Of a stretch of DNA of 64,000 nucleotides, positions 45,920 to 54,484 are shown one piece after another. A program made the translations under genes and the position numbers. The notes below the pieces were generated by a model. It did not search any database and was not told the origin of the DNA. It saw nothing but the letters and a program-made list of their open reading frames with translations. Location of the stretch: NCBI RefSeq assembly GCF_003987655.1, contig NZ_NGKC01000006.1:1-64000 (forward strand), given 5' to 3'. Numbering within the stretch: the first letter of the stretch is position 1; every line of letters begins with the position of its first letter. The stretch comes from Vagococcus acidifermentans (lineage in GTDB: Bacteria > Bacillota > Bacilli > Lactobacillales > Vagococcaceae).

Positions 45920-47375
45920 TTGTTCTCAATCTCCTTTCAGCAACTCCAAGCAGGCGTGACAGCGAGAATGTCAGGACAAAATAAATCAATGACGCGATAA
46001 CAATCGGCACGAACGGTTTGAAACTCGCTCCTTGTACCACACCGGACTGAAACATCAACTCTGAAACACCAATGACCGATACAACGGATGATTCTTTGAT
46101 GACCGTGACAAATTCATTTCCCAGTGCCGGCAAAATATTTTTGATGGCCTGCGGCAAAATAATGAAACGCATTGCCTGTCCTTGATTCATACCGAGGGAA
46201 CGGGCGGCCTCTGTCTGCCCTTTGTTGACAGCATTGATACCGGCTCTCACGATTTCTGCCACATAGGCGGCACTGTTGAGTGACAACGCCAGACAGCTGG
46301 CGACTAAAGCACTCAGCTCAAAGCCCAGCACATTTGACCCGAAGAACACGAGGAAAATCTGTACCAGCAGCGGGGTGCCGCGGACATATTCGATATAAAC
46401 AGCAGCAATGCCTTTCAGCAGTTTATTTTTCGAAATTTTCATCAGTGCCAGCAGTGAACCGATGATTGCGCCGAAGAACACGCCGATTAGTGCCAGAAAA
46501 ATCGTGTAAAGTGTTCCTTTGACATAGTAAGAACCGTATTTTTCAAAGAACGACTTATCACTGAACATGTGTCCGGTCGCTTCTTTTTTATAATCTTCAA
46601 TCAGATTTTTTTCTCTGATTGTTTCAATCGTTGCGTTGATTTTTGCTTCAAAGACCGGCGCACCTTTTTGAATCGCCACAGCAGTTTGTTTGTCTGCATC
46701 TCTGAATTGGACGCTTTCTGCAAAGACCAGATTCTCGTCTTGCGACACATAAGCTTCAGCTACAGGCCCTTCAACAACAGCTGCATCAATTTTTTTATTT
46801 TGAAGTTGTAAAATGACATCTGTCAATTTTTGCAATGACACGACTTGAGAACCGGTCAGCTCATTTTTTGCCAGTTCTTCCTGTGTTGTTTGTTTTTGGG
46901 CACCGACTTTGACGCCGTTAAAATCATTGACAGACTGGAAACGGTCCAAATCGTCTTTTCTGATGACGACTTTTTGTTTCACATCCATGTAGGCAATTGA
47001 GAAATTGACTTCTTTTTTCCGTTCAGGTGTCGGCGACATCCCGGAAATAACAATATCGATTTTATTAGTTTTAAGTGCACCGAGCAGGGCATCGAATCCG
47101 TACTCTTCGACTTTCAGCTCGACACCGAGGTCTTCGGCGATTTTTTCGGCGATGGAAATATCAATACCGACGATGGTGTCTTTGCCGTCGACAGTCGCAT
47201 GGAATTCGTAAGGAGGGTAGTCTGCTGACAGCCCTACAATCAGTGACCCTCTCTCTTTAATACGGTCAAGCACCGGATCGGATTCTTGTGCTGAAGCCGA
47301 TAGCGGCAAACCGCTGATTAATATGAATAAAACAGACAGGATGGCAAGCCAGCCTTTGAACAGTGTTTTTTTCAT
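45912..47375 (-). CDS. Fused substrate-binding/permease protein of glutamine-type ABC transporter
   Basis: Of 487 aa. Signal sequence (residues 1-28), one substrate-binding domain ([40 protein letters not shown]), then a permease domain with the EAA loop ([25 protein letters not shown]). This single-chain design is typical of Lactobacillales GlnPH. Likely glutamine or glutamate uptake. AAGGAG supports ATG 47375 over TTG 47384. Confidence 0.95.
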   Translation of the reverse strand: MKKTLFKGWLAILSVLFILISGLPLSASAQESDPVLDRIKERGSLIVGLSADYPPYEFHATVDGKDTIVGIDISIAEKIAEDLGVELKVEEYGFDALLGALKTNKIDIVISGMSPTPERKKEVNFSIAYMDVKQKVVIRKDDLDRFQSVNDFNGVKVGAQKQTTQEELAKNELTGSQVVSLQKLTDVILQLQNKKIDAAVVEGPVAEAYVSQDENLVFAESVQFRDADKQTAVAIQKGAPVFEAKINATIETIREKNLIEDYKKEATGHMFSDKSFFEKYGSYYVKGTLYTIFLALIGVFFGAIIGSLLALMKISKNKLLKGIAAVYIEYVRGTPLLVQIFLVFFGSNVLGFELSALVASCLALSLNSAAYVAEIVRAGINAVNKGQTEAARSLGMNQGQAMRFIILPQAIKNILPALGNEFVTVIKESSVVSVIGVSELMFQSGVVQGASFKPFVPIVIASLIYFVLTFSLSRLLGVAERRLRTSD

Positions 47376-47413
47376 GGTAAGCAACTCCTTTTTAATTGTT
47401 TAGCATGTCTCGT

Positions 47414-47442
47414 ATTATAAACGAAAATGAAATTTTATGCAA
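47414..47442 (-). promoter_or_regulatory. Promoter of the glutamine-type transporter operon
   Basis: On the minus strand TTGCAT (47437-47442), a 17-base spacer and TATAAT (47414-47419). Confidence 0.75.
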
Positions 47443-47500
47443 TATTTTTTCGCGAAAATCGCTAAAAATGAATAAAAATGTATCTATTTGCTCTCAGCCA

Positions 47501-47529
47501 TTGTTTTTTTAGCTTTTTCCTACTATAAT
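47501..47529 (+). promoter_or_regulatory. Promoter of the iron-type dehydrogenase gene
   Basis: TTGTTT (47501-47506), a 17-base spacer and TATAAT (47524-47529). Confidence 0.65.
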
Positions 47530-47585
47530 AAATGACAATAAGGAATTGTATATTCTGATTGAAAAAAATGAATGAAGGTGCGGAG

Positions 47586-48662
47586 TTGGAAAAATCACTG
47601 ATTGTAAGAGGTGCCCCTCAAGAGTATGTCTGCAAACAAGGGGCGTGGCAAGAATTGCCTCAACATTTGAAAAACAGGGACATAACAAAATTTTTGCTGT
47701 TGCATGGCAAAAAATCGTGGCAAGTGGCGGAGCGCTTTTTGCCTGATTTAAGTGGATTTGACGTGTTCAGTCATTATTATGGCGGTGAATGCAGCGATGC
47801 ATTGAAAGACCATTTTGTTGACTGGATCAAAGAAACAGATGTCGACGGAATCGTTGCCGTCGGCGGCGGGAAAGTATCAGACTTGGCTAAATTTGTCGGT
47901 GCAGAAACCTTCAAACCGGTTATTATCCTGCCGACATTGGCTGCCACCTGCGCGGCGTATACACCTATCAGTGTCGTGTACAGGGAAACAGGCGAAATGG
48001 ATCGGCTGATTATATTTCCGCAGTCCGTGGCACTGACACTGCTTGATCCGCAAGTGCTGTTGGATTCACCGAAAGAGTATCTCGCTGCCGGAATCGGCGA
48101 CACACTGGCTAAATGGTACGAGTCAGATGCCATCATCTCGCAGCTGGATGTTTTGCCGATGGAAGTCGAGGTTGCCCGTTTTGCTGCCCGTAAATGCCGG
48201 GACAACCTGTTGACCGACAGCGAGAAGGCACTGCAGGCGATTGATGAGCAGGCGCTCAGTCAGGCGTTTATCAACGTGGTTGAGACGAACATCATGCTGG
48301 CGGGCATGGTCGGCGGGTTTGGCGATGCCTACGGCCGGTCGTCGGGCGCTCATTCGATTCATGACGCATTAACTTCTGTCCCTGCCAGTCACGGACTGCT
48401 TCACGGCAATAAAGTGGCATACGGCATTCTCGTACAGCTGGCGATTGAGGGCAAATGGGATGAAATCGACTTGCTGCTGCCGTTTTACCGCAAGCTCGGT
48501 CTGCCTGTTTCGCTGAAAGACATGGGAATGACAGCGGACGTGATTGAGACTGTAGCAAAAAAAGCCAGCCATGAAGATGAATGGATTCACTACATGAAAG
48601 AAACAATCACGCAGGATGTTGTGGCCAAGGCAATGCGAGCCTTGGAAAAATATACAGTATAA
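47586..48662 (+). CDS. Iron-containing alcohol dehydrogenase family (glycerol dehydrogenase-like)
   Basis: About 358 aa. The dinucleotide site is AVGGGKVSDLAKFVG, and ILPTLAATCAAYTPISVVY plus the metal ligands around GIGDTLAKW, HSIHDALT and HGLLHGNKVAYG follow the glycerol-dehydrogenase/hydroxycarboxylate-dehydrogenase subgroup. Substrate uncertain: glycerol-like polyol or 2-hydroxyacid. TTG 47586 has AAGGTG five bases upstream and gives the family start EKSLIVRGAPQEY; ATG 47568 is in frame but without a good site, and either could be used. Confidence 0.85.
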   Translation: MEKSLIVRGAPQEYVCKQGAWQELPQHLKNRDITKFLLLHGKKSWQVAERFLPDLSGFDVFSHYYGGECSDALKDHFVDWIKETDVDGIVAVGGGKVSDLAKFVGAETFKPVIILPTLAATCAAYTPISVVYRETGEMDRLIIFPQSVALTLLDPQVLLDSPKEYLAAGIGDTLAKWYESDAIISQLDVLPMEVEVARFAARKCRDNLLTDSEKALQAIDEQALSQAFINVVETNIMLAGMVGGFGDAYGRSSGAHSIHDALTSVPASHGLLHGNKVAYGILVQLAIEGKWDEIDLLLPFYRKLGLPVSLKDMGMTADVIETVAKKASHEDEWIHYMKETITQDVVAKAMRALEKYTV

Positions 48663-48664
48663 TG

Positions 48665-48697
48665 AAAAAATCGAGTCTTTTTAAAGGCTCGATTTTT
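48665..48697 (+). terminator. Terminator of the iron-type dehydrogenase gene
   Basis: AAAATCGAG (48667-48675) pairs with CTCGATTTT (48687-48695) and T-run follows; on the other strand it can end the DUF2812 remnant. Confidence 0.8.
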
Positions 48698-48700
48698 GTA

Positions 48701-49340
48701 TTACCGTGATGTTCTATTGAATGGATTGCCGCTTATCTGTTTGGTTTCCTGAAATGGTTTAAAAAAAACAATCCCATAAATAATCAAGTAAATCGGGAAG
48801 ATAAAGGTCGAAATCAACCTGCCGGCAGCAAACGGCAAGTCAAATAGAAAACGGAACCAGAAAGAACTTCCTTGTTTTTCCCAGAGACCGGGTGTTAAGA
48901 ACAAACTGTCCAAATGGTAAACAACACGATAGTTTTGGATAGTTTGAAAGAAAACGACATAAATAGGGAGCAATGTGATAAAACTTATCTTCATCTGACT
49001 TTTTATGCGTTTCAAGCGGTCGACTTGCGACTGAATATCAGAAAACAATTCATTCGTTATGTTGGCATCCCCAAGAAAGTACTGCATACCGCTTTGTCGG
49101 CTTCCCCAAATATGTGTCCAGCCGGCGTCTTGCATAAACAGCAAGTAATCTTCAAAGGCAACCCCGGTATCAAACACGCGGTAATCCAGACGGATAATCT
49201 AATGTGATGTCTCGATGGTTTTAAATTTATATAGGCACCCAGCTGTGACACTAGAGAGACATCGTCCTTTTTGGCAATTGCTTGTTCAACCACTTTTCCT
49301 GTTTATCACTAGAGATAAAAATTTTTAATTTTATAGTCAT
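48701..49340 (-). pseudogene. DUF2812 protein, broken by two frameshifts
   Basis: ATG 49340 has GGGGGAG upstream and begins MTIKLKIFISSDKQEKWLN, the usual DUF2812 start, but this frame stops soon after. The continuation AKKDDVSLVSQLGAYIN and KPSRHHIRL is in a second frame, and the rest (DYRVFDTGVAFEDYLLFMQDAGW, then two membrane helices) is in a third, ending at 48701. So one shift lies near 49285-49295 and one near 49190-49200. It follows a PadR gene by two bases, the normal PadR/DUF2812 pairing. In the intact family the pair is thought to be a regulator with its membrane partner. Confidence 0.8.
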
Positions 49341-49342
49341 CG

Positions 49343-49651
49343 TTACTCCCCCATCACTTGATATAACTTAATTGTCAGCTGCATTCTCGCGACATCTGAA
49401 GCCAAAACCTGCTGTCCGTACTCGGTAGTCTGATACATTTTTCCTCTGTCGCTGTCGGATGAAAGTTGTGTCAACATATCTGATGTTAAAAGATTTTCGA
49501 TGGCACCATACATGGTTCCGGCAGCAATTCTGACAGCACCTGAAGTAATATCCTCAATGATTTGAATGGCGAAATAGCCGTAATTAGGTTTGGAAAAAGC
49601 CAAGAGTATAAAAAACACAGTTCCAGTCAGTGGGATTTCTTTTGGTTTCAT
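49343..49651 (-). CDS. PadR-family regulator
   Basis: Of 102 aa, small winged-helix type. YGYFAIQIIEDITSGAVRIAAGTMYGAIENLL is the PadR core, and GKMYQTTEYGQQVL the wing. Intact although its DUF2812 partner is broken, so it may be on the way to decay or still regulate other genes. Confidence 0.88.
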   Translation of the reverse strand: MKPKEIPLTGTVFFILLAFSKPNYGYFAIQIIEDITSGAVRIAAGTMYGAIENLLTSDMLTQLSSDSDRGKMYQTTEYGQQVLASDVARMQLTIKLYQVMGE

Positions 49652-49744
49652 CGTATCACCACCATTATCTATAAAGTCAATCTAAATTTATATAAAGCAT
49701 ATTGATTGCAAATCAAACTTATTTAATGTAAGTTATAGTCAAGC

Positions 49745-49763
49745 TTAAGTTTAGACTTAAACT
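49745..49763 (+). promoter_or_regulatory. MarR-type operator before the mhq-like operon
   Basis: Two overlapping inverted repeats, TTAAGT-N4-ACTTAA (49745-49760) and AGTTTA-N4-TAAACT (49748-49763), lie about 20 bases before the MarR gene. A weak promoter (TTGATT 49702-49707, 16 bases, TAATGT 49724-49729) is just upstream, so binding here would block transcription. Autoregulation is inferred. Confidence 0.6.
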
Positions 49764-49781
49764 GATAAAGGAGGTGGGACC

Positions 49782-50249
49782 ATGACAGAGGCGTTAAGCA
49801 AGCGCGAGAAAAAGCAGCTGGTCACTTGGTTCAGGATGATGCACTTTATCAATATGAGCAACCAGCTGTCAAATGACTTTCTAAAGCAATATGATTTGAC
49901 ACTGGCGCAGTTTGATATGTTGAATCAGATTTATCTTCATCAGCCTGTCACTCAGAAAGATCTGGGAGACTACCTGATGATTTCGAAAGGCGGCGTGTCC
50001 CAGATGCTTCACCGGCTGGAGGATAATCAGCTGGTTTACCGGGAACGTCAATGGAAGGAAAAACATATTTCCCTGACGGAGGAAGGCGAAACGCTCATGG
50101 GGACACTTCAACTTATCCAAGGGAAAAAACAGGCGGCGATGTTTGACAGTTTAACAGATGATGAGCTCGCTGTTTTTTCAAAATTAATGGAAAAACTAAA
50201 AAAAGATATCATGGAAAGAGGAGAAAAAAATGGCAAACACAACAATTAA
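49782..50249 (+). CDS. mhqR: MarR-family regulator, MhqR-like
   Basis: Of 155 aa. Winged helix with VTQKDLGDYLMISKGGVSQMLHRLEDNQLVYRERQWKEKH. It begins an operon with a vicinal-oxygen-chelate dioxygenase-like gene and an esterase, the order known as mhqR-mhqO/mhqD-type quinone-stress modules in Bacillus and relatives. A repressor inactivated by quinones or electrophiles is the expected role. AAAGGAGGTGGG precedes the ATG; its end overlaps the next gene by 20 bases. Confidence 0.8.
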   Translation: MTEALSKREKKQLVTWFRMMHFINMSNQLSNDFLKQYDLTLAQFDMLNQIYLHQPVTQKDLGDYLMISKGGVSQMLHRLEDNQLVYRERQWKEKHISLTEEGETLMGTLQLIQGKKQAAMFDSLTDDELAVFSKLMEKLKKDIMERGEKNGKHNN

Positions 50250-51198
50250 AGGAATACATCACGTCACAGCAATGACGAGCAGTGCAGAAAAAAACTATGA
50301 GTTCTTTACAAAAATACTGGGCATTCGTTTGGTCAAGAAGACAGTCAATCAAGATGATATTCAAACATATCACACCTATTTCGCAGATGATGTTGCGGCA
50401 CCGGGAACGGACATGACTTTCTTTGATTTTCCAGATATACCGAAAGGCAAAAAAGGCAACAACAGTATTTCAAGAACGAGCTTCAGAGTGCCAAGCGATA
50501 AGGCCTTGGATTACTGGGTAGCACGTTTTGATGAACACGGCGTTGAGCATGGCGAGATTGAGACAGCCTTCGGCAAAAAAATAGTGAAGTTTATCGATTT
50601 CGATGAGCAGAATTATCAGCTGATTTCAGATGAAAACAACAAAGGGGTTGAGGCAGGTATTCCTTGGCAGCGCGGACCAGTGCCTTACGAGTATGCTATC
50701 GTTGGTCTGGGACCAGTAGAAATCACTGTCAGTTATGCCGATACGATGAAGGTTTGGCTGACCCAAGTGTTGGGCTTCCGTCTCGTTTCGCAAGTCGACA
50801 ACCGTTATTTGTATGAAACCGGTGAAGGCGGCAACGGTGCTCAAATCATCATTGTCAGTGAATCTGAAGAAGATTTGCCCAATGGGATGCAAGGCTACGG
50901 GGAAGTTCATCACGTTGCGGTACGTGTCGAAGACCGCGAAGCGCTGAACGTCTGGATTGACCGTATCAATCACATGAAATTGCCGAACTCGGGCTATGTA
51001 GACCGCTACTACTTTGAATCACTTTATGTTCGCATTGGTTACATTTTATTTGAATTTGCCACAGACGGTCCAGGATTTATGCAGGACGAACCGTATGAAA
51101 CATTGGGCGAAATCTTGTCACTGCCACCGTTTTTGGAAAGTCAGCGGGCAGAAATTGAAGCGGCTGTCAGACCTTTCGACACCGTTTGGAAAGGATAA
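50230..51198 (+). CDS. mhqO: VOC ring-cleaving dioxygenase, MhqO-like
   Basis: Of 322 aa, two pairs of glyoxalase/bleomycin-resistance modules. IKGIHHVTAMTSSAEKNYEFFTKILGIRLVKKTVNQDD is the family start, GEVHHVAVRVEDRE begins the second half, and metal-binding H/H/E residues are in HHVTA, HHVAV and the late FEFATDGPGF. Likely opens hydroquinone-type rings. Translationally coupled to mhqR. Confidence 0.88.
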   Translation: MANTTIKGIHHVTAMTSSAEKNYEFFTKILGIRLVKKTVNQDDIQTYHTYFADDVAAPGTDMTFFDFPDIPKGKKGNNSISRTSFRVPSDKALDYWVARFDEHGVEHGEIETAFGKKIVKFIDFDEQNYQLISDENNKGVEAGIPWQRGPVPYEYAIVGLGPVEITVSYADTMKVWLTQVLGFRLVSQVDNRYLYETGEGGNGAQIIIVSESEEDLPNGMQGYGEVHHVAVRVEDREALNVWIDRINHMKLPNSGYVDRYYFESLYVRIGYILFEFATDGPGFMQDEPYETLGEILSLPPFLESQRAEIEAAVRPFDTVWKG

Positions 51199-51203
51199 TC
51201 ATT

Positions 51204-51806
51204 ATGGAACATCTTTTTATTGACGGCAACAGAAACCTGCCGGTGCTGCTTTTGTTACATGGTACTGGCGGAGATGAACATGATTTGCTGACAGTGGCAG
51301 ACATGTTATCACCAGACTCTCCCAAGCTGGCATTAAGAGGGACCGTTCAGGAAAATGGGATGAACCGCTTTTTTGAACGATACAGCGAAGGCCAGTTTAA
51401 TTTGGAAGATTTGGAAAAAAGATCAGATGAATTGCTTGAGGAGCTGAGCCGGCTATCCAAAAAATACCAGCTGCCGATTGCACAAATGATTCCCGTAGGC
51501 TATTCAAATGGGGCCAATATTGCCGGGCACATCATGCTTGAGAGACAAGGGAACTTTAACACAGCGATTTTGTTTCATGGCATGTTCCTCGGCAGACACA
51601 CACAGAGTTTTCCGCTTGCGGAGCAGTCAATCTGGCTGTCGGCCGGGGTGAATGACCCGATTGTACCATTCAGCACAGCGCAGGATTTGCAACAGGCATT
51701 TGAAAAAAGAGGTGCGCAGGTGACACTACATCAAACAATGACCGGCCATCAATTGACAATCGAAGAAGTCGCTGCCGCGAAAAAGTGGCTCGCATCAATG
51801 ACATAA
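51204..51806 (+). CDS. mhqD: Carboxylesterase/hydrolase, MhqD-like
   Basis: Of 200 aa, alpha/beta hydrolase. LLLLHGTGGDEHDL, nucleophile in PVGYSNGANIAGH, AGVNDPIVP and the His in TGHQLTIEE. Phospholipase/carboxylesterase family. AAAGGA eight bases upstream decides for ATG 51204; the gene starts five bases after mhqO. Completes the quinone-stress module. Confidence 0.87.
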   Translation: MEHLFIDGNRNLPVLLLLHGTGGDEHDLLTVADMLSPDSPKLALRGTVQENGMNRFFERYSEGQFNLEDLEKRSDELLEELSRLSKKYQLPIAQMIPVGYSNGANIAGHIMLERQGNFNTAILFHGMFLGRHTQSFPLAEQSIWLSAGVNDPIVPFSTAQDLQQAFEKRGAQVTLHQTMTGHQLTIEEVAAAKKWLASMT

Positions 51807-51831
51807 AAAGAGGCATCCGCCTCTTTTTTAT
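51805..51831 (+). terminator. Terminator of the mhq-like operon
   Basis: AAAAAGAGGC/GCCTCTTTTT stem with a four-base loop. Confidence 0.9.
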
Positions 51832-51835
51832 TTAT

Positions 51836-51894
51836 TTGAAAACAAATAGAATAAATGTTACTATTTAACCAAACGTTCTAACGAAACGTTTGTT
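51836..51894 (+). promoter_or_regulatory. Promoter and palindromic operator of the DUF2087 gene
   Basis: TTGAAA (51836-51841), a 17-base spacer and TACTAT (51859-51864, with an upstream TG). Next comes the inverted repeat CAAACGTT (51870-51877) / AACGTTTG (51885-51892) with a 7-base centre, covering the expected start. An operator is likely; whether the DUF2087 protein itself binds is unknown. Confidence 0.65.
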
Positions 51895-51906
51895 AGGAGT
51901 GGTAAA

Positions 51907-52587
51907 GTGGACGGATATCAAAAAGAAGGAAATATGTTTGTGTGCGACTTTTGCCAACAAACATATGAAGACGGTCTCATCTATACTGTGGGTGAACATC
52001 TGGCGGATGCTTCTTATGCGATGAGACAGCATATTTTGCAGGTGCACGGCGGTGTCTTGCAGGCACTGATACAGTTGGACCGCCATGAAACAGGTTTATC
52101 AGAAGTTCAGCAGCAGCTGTTGTCTTATTTTGCAGGACATTTAAAAGATGATGAGATAGCTGAAAGGATGGGCATACGTCCGGTGACGGTCCGCAATCAC
52201 CGGTTCAAACTGCGGGAAAAAAAGAGGCAGGCGGAAAAGTTTTTAGCAATCATGACACTGCTGGAAAAAAATATTGATGAAGGAGAGGTCCCGATGATTA
52301 TTCATGATGAGCGTTTTGATATTTCGGAAGAGGAACGGCAAAAAGTTTTGGCGAATTTCCTAGACGAAAAGGGGCTGGCCAAACAGATACCGAAAAAAGA
52401 AAAGCGGAAAATTATTTTGTTGCAAGAGCTGATAAAACGGTTTGACAGGCAGCGGAATTATACGGAAAAAGAGGTGAATCAGGTAATCACCACCATGTTT
52501 TCTGACTATGTGAGCATTCGCCGTTATTTAGTGGACTATGGCCTGCTTGCACGGACGCTGGACGGTGCCGTGTATTGGGTAGTGTAG
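51907..52587 (+). CDS. DUF2087-containing DNA-binding protein
   Basis: Of 226 aa. The N-terminal part has a CDFC zinc-like pair and a LuxR-like helix-turn-helix (LSEVQQQLLSYFAGHLKDDEIAERMGIRPVTVRNHRFKLREKKRQ). The C-terminal DUF2087 domain has DISEEERQKVLANFLDEKG, RKIILLQELIKRFDRQRNYTEKEVNQ and SDYVSIRRYLVDYGLLAR. A regulator by architecture. GTG 51907 follows AGGAGT; ATG 51934 is an alternative. Confidence 0.8.
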   Translation: MDGYQKEGNMFVCDFCQQTYEDGLIYTVGEHLADASYAMRQHILQVHGGVLQALIQLDRHETGLSEVQQQLLSYFAGHLKDDEIAERMGIRPVTVRNHRFKLREKKRQAEKFLAIMTLLEKNIDEGEVPMIIHDERFDISEEERQKVLANFLDEKGLAKQIPKKEKRKIILLQELIKRFDRQRNYTEKEVNQVITTMFSDYVSIRRYLVDYGLLARTLDGAVYWVV

Positions 52588-52597
52588 TAAACAGAAA

Positions 52598-52626
52598 AAC
52601 TGCCCGGTTTTCCGTTCCGGGCAGTT
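52598..52626 (+). terminator. Terminator-like hairpin after the DUF2087 gene
   Basis: AACTGCCCGG pairs perfectly with CCGGGCAGTT around nine bases. The T-run after it is interrupted, so termination may be partial and transcription could continue into the small frame at 52663. Confidence 0.6.
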
Positions 52627-52662
52627 AAAAGGAGTTTTTATTTACTTTGGAGGAGTAAATAA

Positions 52663-52725
52663 ATGAAAAGTTTGTTAGGGTTGTTTTGTTGGTATGCTTA
52701 TATAATAGATGATAGTTGTGAATAA
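52663..52725 (+). CDS. Candidate 20-residue hydrophobic peptide
   Basis: ATG 52663 follows GGAGGAG at ideal distance and encodes 20 residues with a hydrophobic first half (KSLLGLF), an aromatic middle and two cysteines, ending DDSCE. No family recognised. The strong site argues for translation; the short length does not exclude chance. Confidence 0.4.
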   Translation: MKSLLGLFCWYAYIIDDSCE

Positions 52726-52913
52726 ATTGTGACTAAAAAAATATATAAACATGAAGAAAAAGTTACGATAAAAAGACTTGCCCGCTGAAGCCTTTTCCTA
52801 GCATACATGCTCTGTGACACAGAGCACTCGCTGAACAGACAAGGGGCGATGTCGTCCAACTGTCAGCGATATGGTAAAATTAATAAAATGGGATACAGGA
52901 GGTATCGACCGAT

Positions 52914-52937
52914 ATGGACGCACCTGTACGAGCGTAA
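52914..52937 (+). CDS. Leader peptide MDAPVRA
   Basis: Seven codons, stop TAA at 52935-52937 inside the first hairpin. Eleven bases separate AGGAGG from the ATG. Stalling within it is predicted to induce the downstream transporter; the signal (a ribosome-targeting compound or amino acid shortage, perhaps arginine or proline) is not known. Confidence 0.55.
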   Translation: MDAPVRA

Positions 52938-53001
52938 AGACAGCATCGTCTTTACGCAGGTCGCAAATACAGACCTGCGAGTAAGTGTTATGAAAGCAGG
53001 T
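52914..53001 (+). promoter_or_regulatory. Translational attenuator with 7-codon leader before the MATE-like gene
   Basis: AGGAGG (52897-52902) precedes a leader MDAPVRA (52914-52937). The leader RNA holds four segments that can pair in two exclusive ways. Segment 1 (ACCT 52922-52925 plus GCGTAAAGAC 52932-52941) pairs with segment 2 (GTCTTTACGC 52948-52957 plus AGGT 52958-52961). Segment 3 (ACCTGC 52973-52978) pairs with segment 4 (GCAGGT 52996-53001), which contains the ribosome site of the gene at 53008. Alternatively 2 pairs with 3 (GCAGGTC/GACCTGC, 7 bp), freeing segment 4. A ribosome stalled in the leader would break 1:2 and turn the gene on. This is the logic known for ermC and cat. Confidence 0.7.
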
Positions 53002-53007
53002 TAAGTA

Positions 53008-54285
53008 ATGAATAGAAAGATACTACATAAGATTTATTCGTTTTCAACGCCGCTTGTGGCGGGGCAATTGACCTATCAGACCGTCTCAGTTGTTTCCGGC
53101 ATCATTAGCGGGCGCATTTCTCCTAAAGCTCTTCAACTGATATCTGTAATGGACAATCTCTCGTTCAACTTATTGGGGGTCATGGGAACGGCTGCTGTTG
53201 CATTCAGTCTGCTGGCGGCTCAAACCGACGATCGCAGGCAGTACCGCGATTATTTTAGCGGGACACTGGTTATTAGTACGCTGTTGGGAGTGGCCGGCGG
53301 CGTGTTGCTCCAATGCACACATCAATGGCTTTTAACGGTCTGGTACCGCATACCGGCTGTTATGTTGCCGGTTGCCTGTCAGTACAGCCGGCTGGTCAGT
53401 GTTAATATGTTTCTGACTATGCTGGTCTTCGCGCTGGCCGCCCATGTCAAGCTCCAAAGACGAACGGGTTTAATCCTGGCGGCTGTGATTACAGCCACTG
53501 TGATGCAAGTCGGATTCTTGGTACTGGGTGACTTGGTGCTGACTGATGAAACCTCCCGTGTGTTAAATGTCGGGGTTGCGCAACTCGTCGGCAATCTCGC
53601 GCAGGTGATTGTTTATACCACCGCTGAGTTTAAGCAGCTGCACGATGCGGTGCGCAGTGTCAGCACGAAGAAAAGGGTATTGTTGGAGGCTATATTGCCT
53701 TTATCCGGTCAGGAAATATTGGAAAGTTTGCTGGTTGAAGCCGGTTTAGTTGTGCTGGTGAGCCGCCAAGGGCCGCTGATTTTTGCTGGTTACACTATTT
53801 GCCGGCGCCTGGTGGACGTGGCCCTTATCTATCTGTTTCCGAATGTACAGGCATTGATTGTACTGGGCGGTGCCGAGTTGCGTCAAAGCGGAACCGTCAG
53901 GAAACTGCTCAGGTATGTTTTATGGTCAACCATGTCAGTGTACGCTATGTTCAGCATGCTGATCATGCTGAACATCACGCCTCTTTTGGCGTTGTTCAGC
54001 CGCAATCAGCAGGTTATCAATCAGGCCTATCAGCTCATTATTGTTGTAGGGTTGCTCGGGGCATGCCAAATAGGGTATGAACAGATCAAAGCCGTTCTCC
54101 AGCTTTATGGCTTGTCCCGCTATGTCTTGCGCAGCAGCACGTTGGTCAATTGTCTTTTGACAGGCTTACTGTTTGCCTTGCAAGCTGGCGACAAGGTGTC
54201 TGTTTACGGGACTCTAGCGGGTATCTGTGCGGGTACGCTGTGTTTGACCTATTTGTTTTATCGGAAATATGTGCAACTGATATGA
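53008..54285 (+). CDS. MATE-like multidrug transporter
   Basis: Integral membrane protein of 425 aa with about twelve helices in two similar halves, the MATE plan (FSTPLVAGQLTYQTVSVVSGIISGRISPKAL at the start of the first half, LPLSGQEILESLLVEAGLVVLVSR at the start of the second). Substrate unknown, and the match is by layout more than by signature residues. Weak own ribosome site (AGG in GCAGGTTAAGTA), fitting the attenuator model. Confidence 0.7.
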   Translation: MNRKILHKIYSFSTPLVAGQLTYQTVSVVSGIISGRISPKALQLISVMDNLSFNLLGVMGTAAVAFSLLAAQTDDRRQYRDYFSGTLVISTLLGVAGGVLLQCTHQWLLTVWYRIPAVMLPVACQYSRLVSVNMFLTMLVFALAAHVKLQRRTGLILAAVITATVMQVGFLVLGDLVLTDETSRVLNVGVAQLVGNLAQVIVYTTAEFKQLHDAVRSVSTKKRVLLEAILPLSGQEILESLLVEAGLVVLVSRQGPLIFAGYTICRRLVDVALIYLFPNVQALIVLGGAELRQSGTVRKLLRYVLWSTMSVYAMFSMLIMLNITPLLALFSRNQQVINQAYQLIIVVGLLGACQIGYEQIKAVLQLYGLSRYVLRSSTLVNCLLTGLLFALQAGDKVSVYGTLAGICAGTLCLTYLFYRKYVQLI

Positions 54286-54290
54286 TGAAA

Positions 54291-54345
54291 GAACACTTCT
54301 GTGAACCGGCTAGCATGTTAGCTGGTTCGTCAGAAGTGTTTTTTG
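54291..54345 (+). terminator. Terminator of the MATE-like gene
   Basis: AACACTTCTG (54292-54301) pairs with CAGAAGTGTT (54331-54340) with an inner second stem (GAACC/GGTTC); six T follow. Confidence 0.9.
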
Positions 54346-54484
54346 TCTGAGAGTGCTGGTCGAAAAGACGGACACCATCGTTTCAGCGGTTTCGAATAAC
54401 AACTATTTTTTTTTTGCAAAAAGTTGAAAAATCATTTATTGACAGTGTTTTTTAATTATGAGATTCTAAACCAATGAGGGCTGA

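Noticed and set aside
52807-53004. 65-codon frame just before the MATE-like gene
   Set aside because: Its start has no ribosome site and its span is better explained by the leader peptide and attenuator hairpins in another frame.
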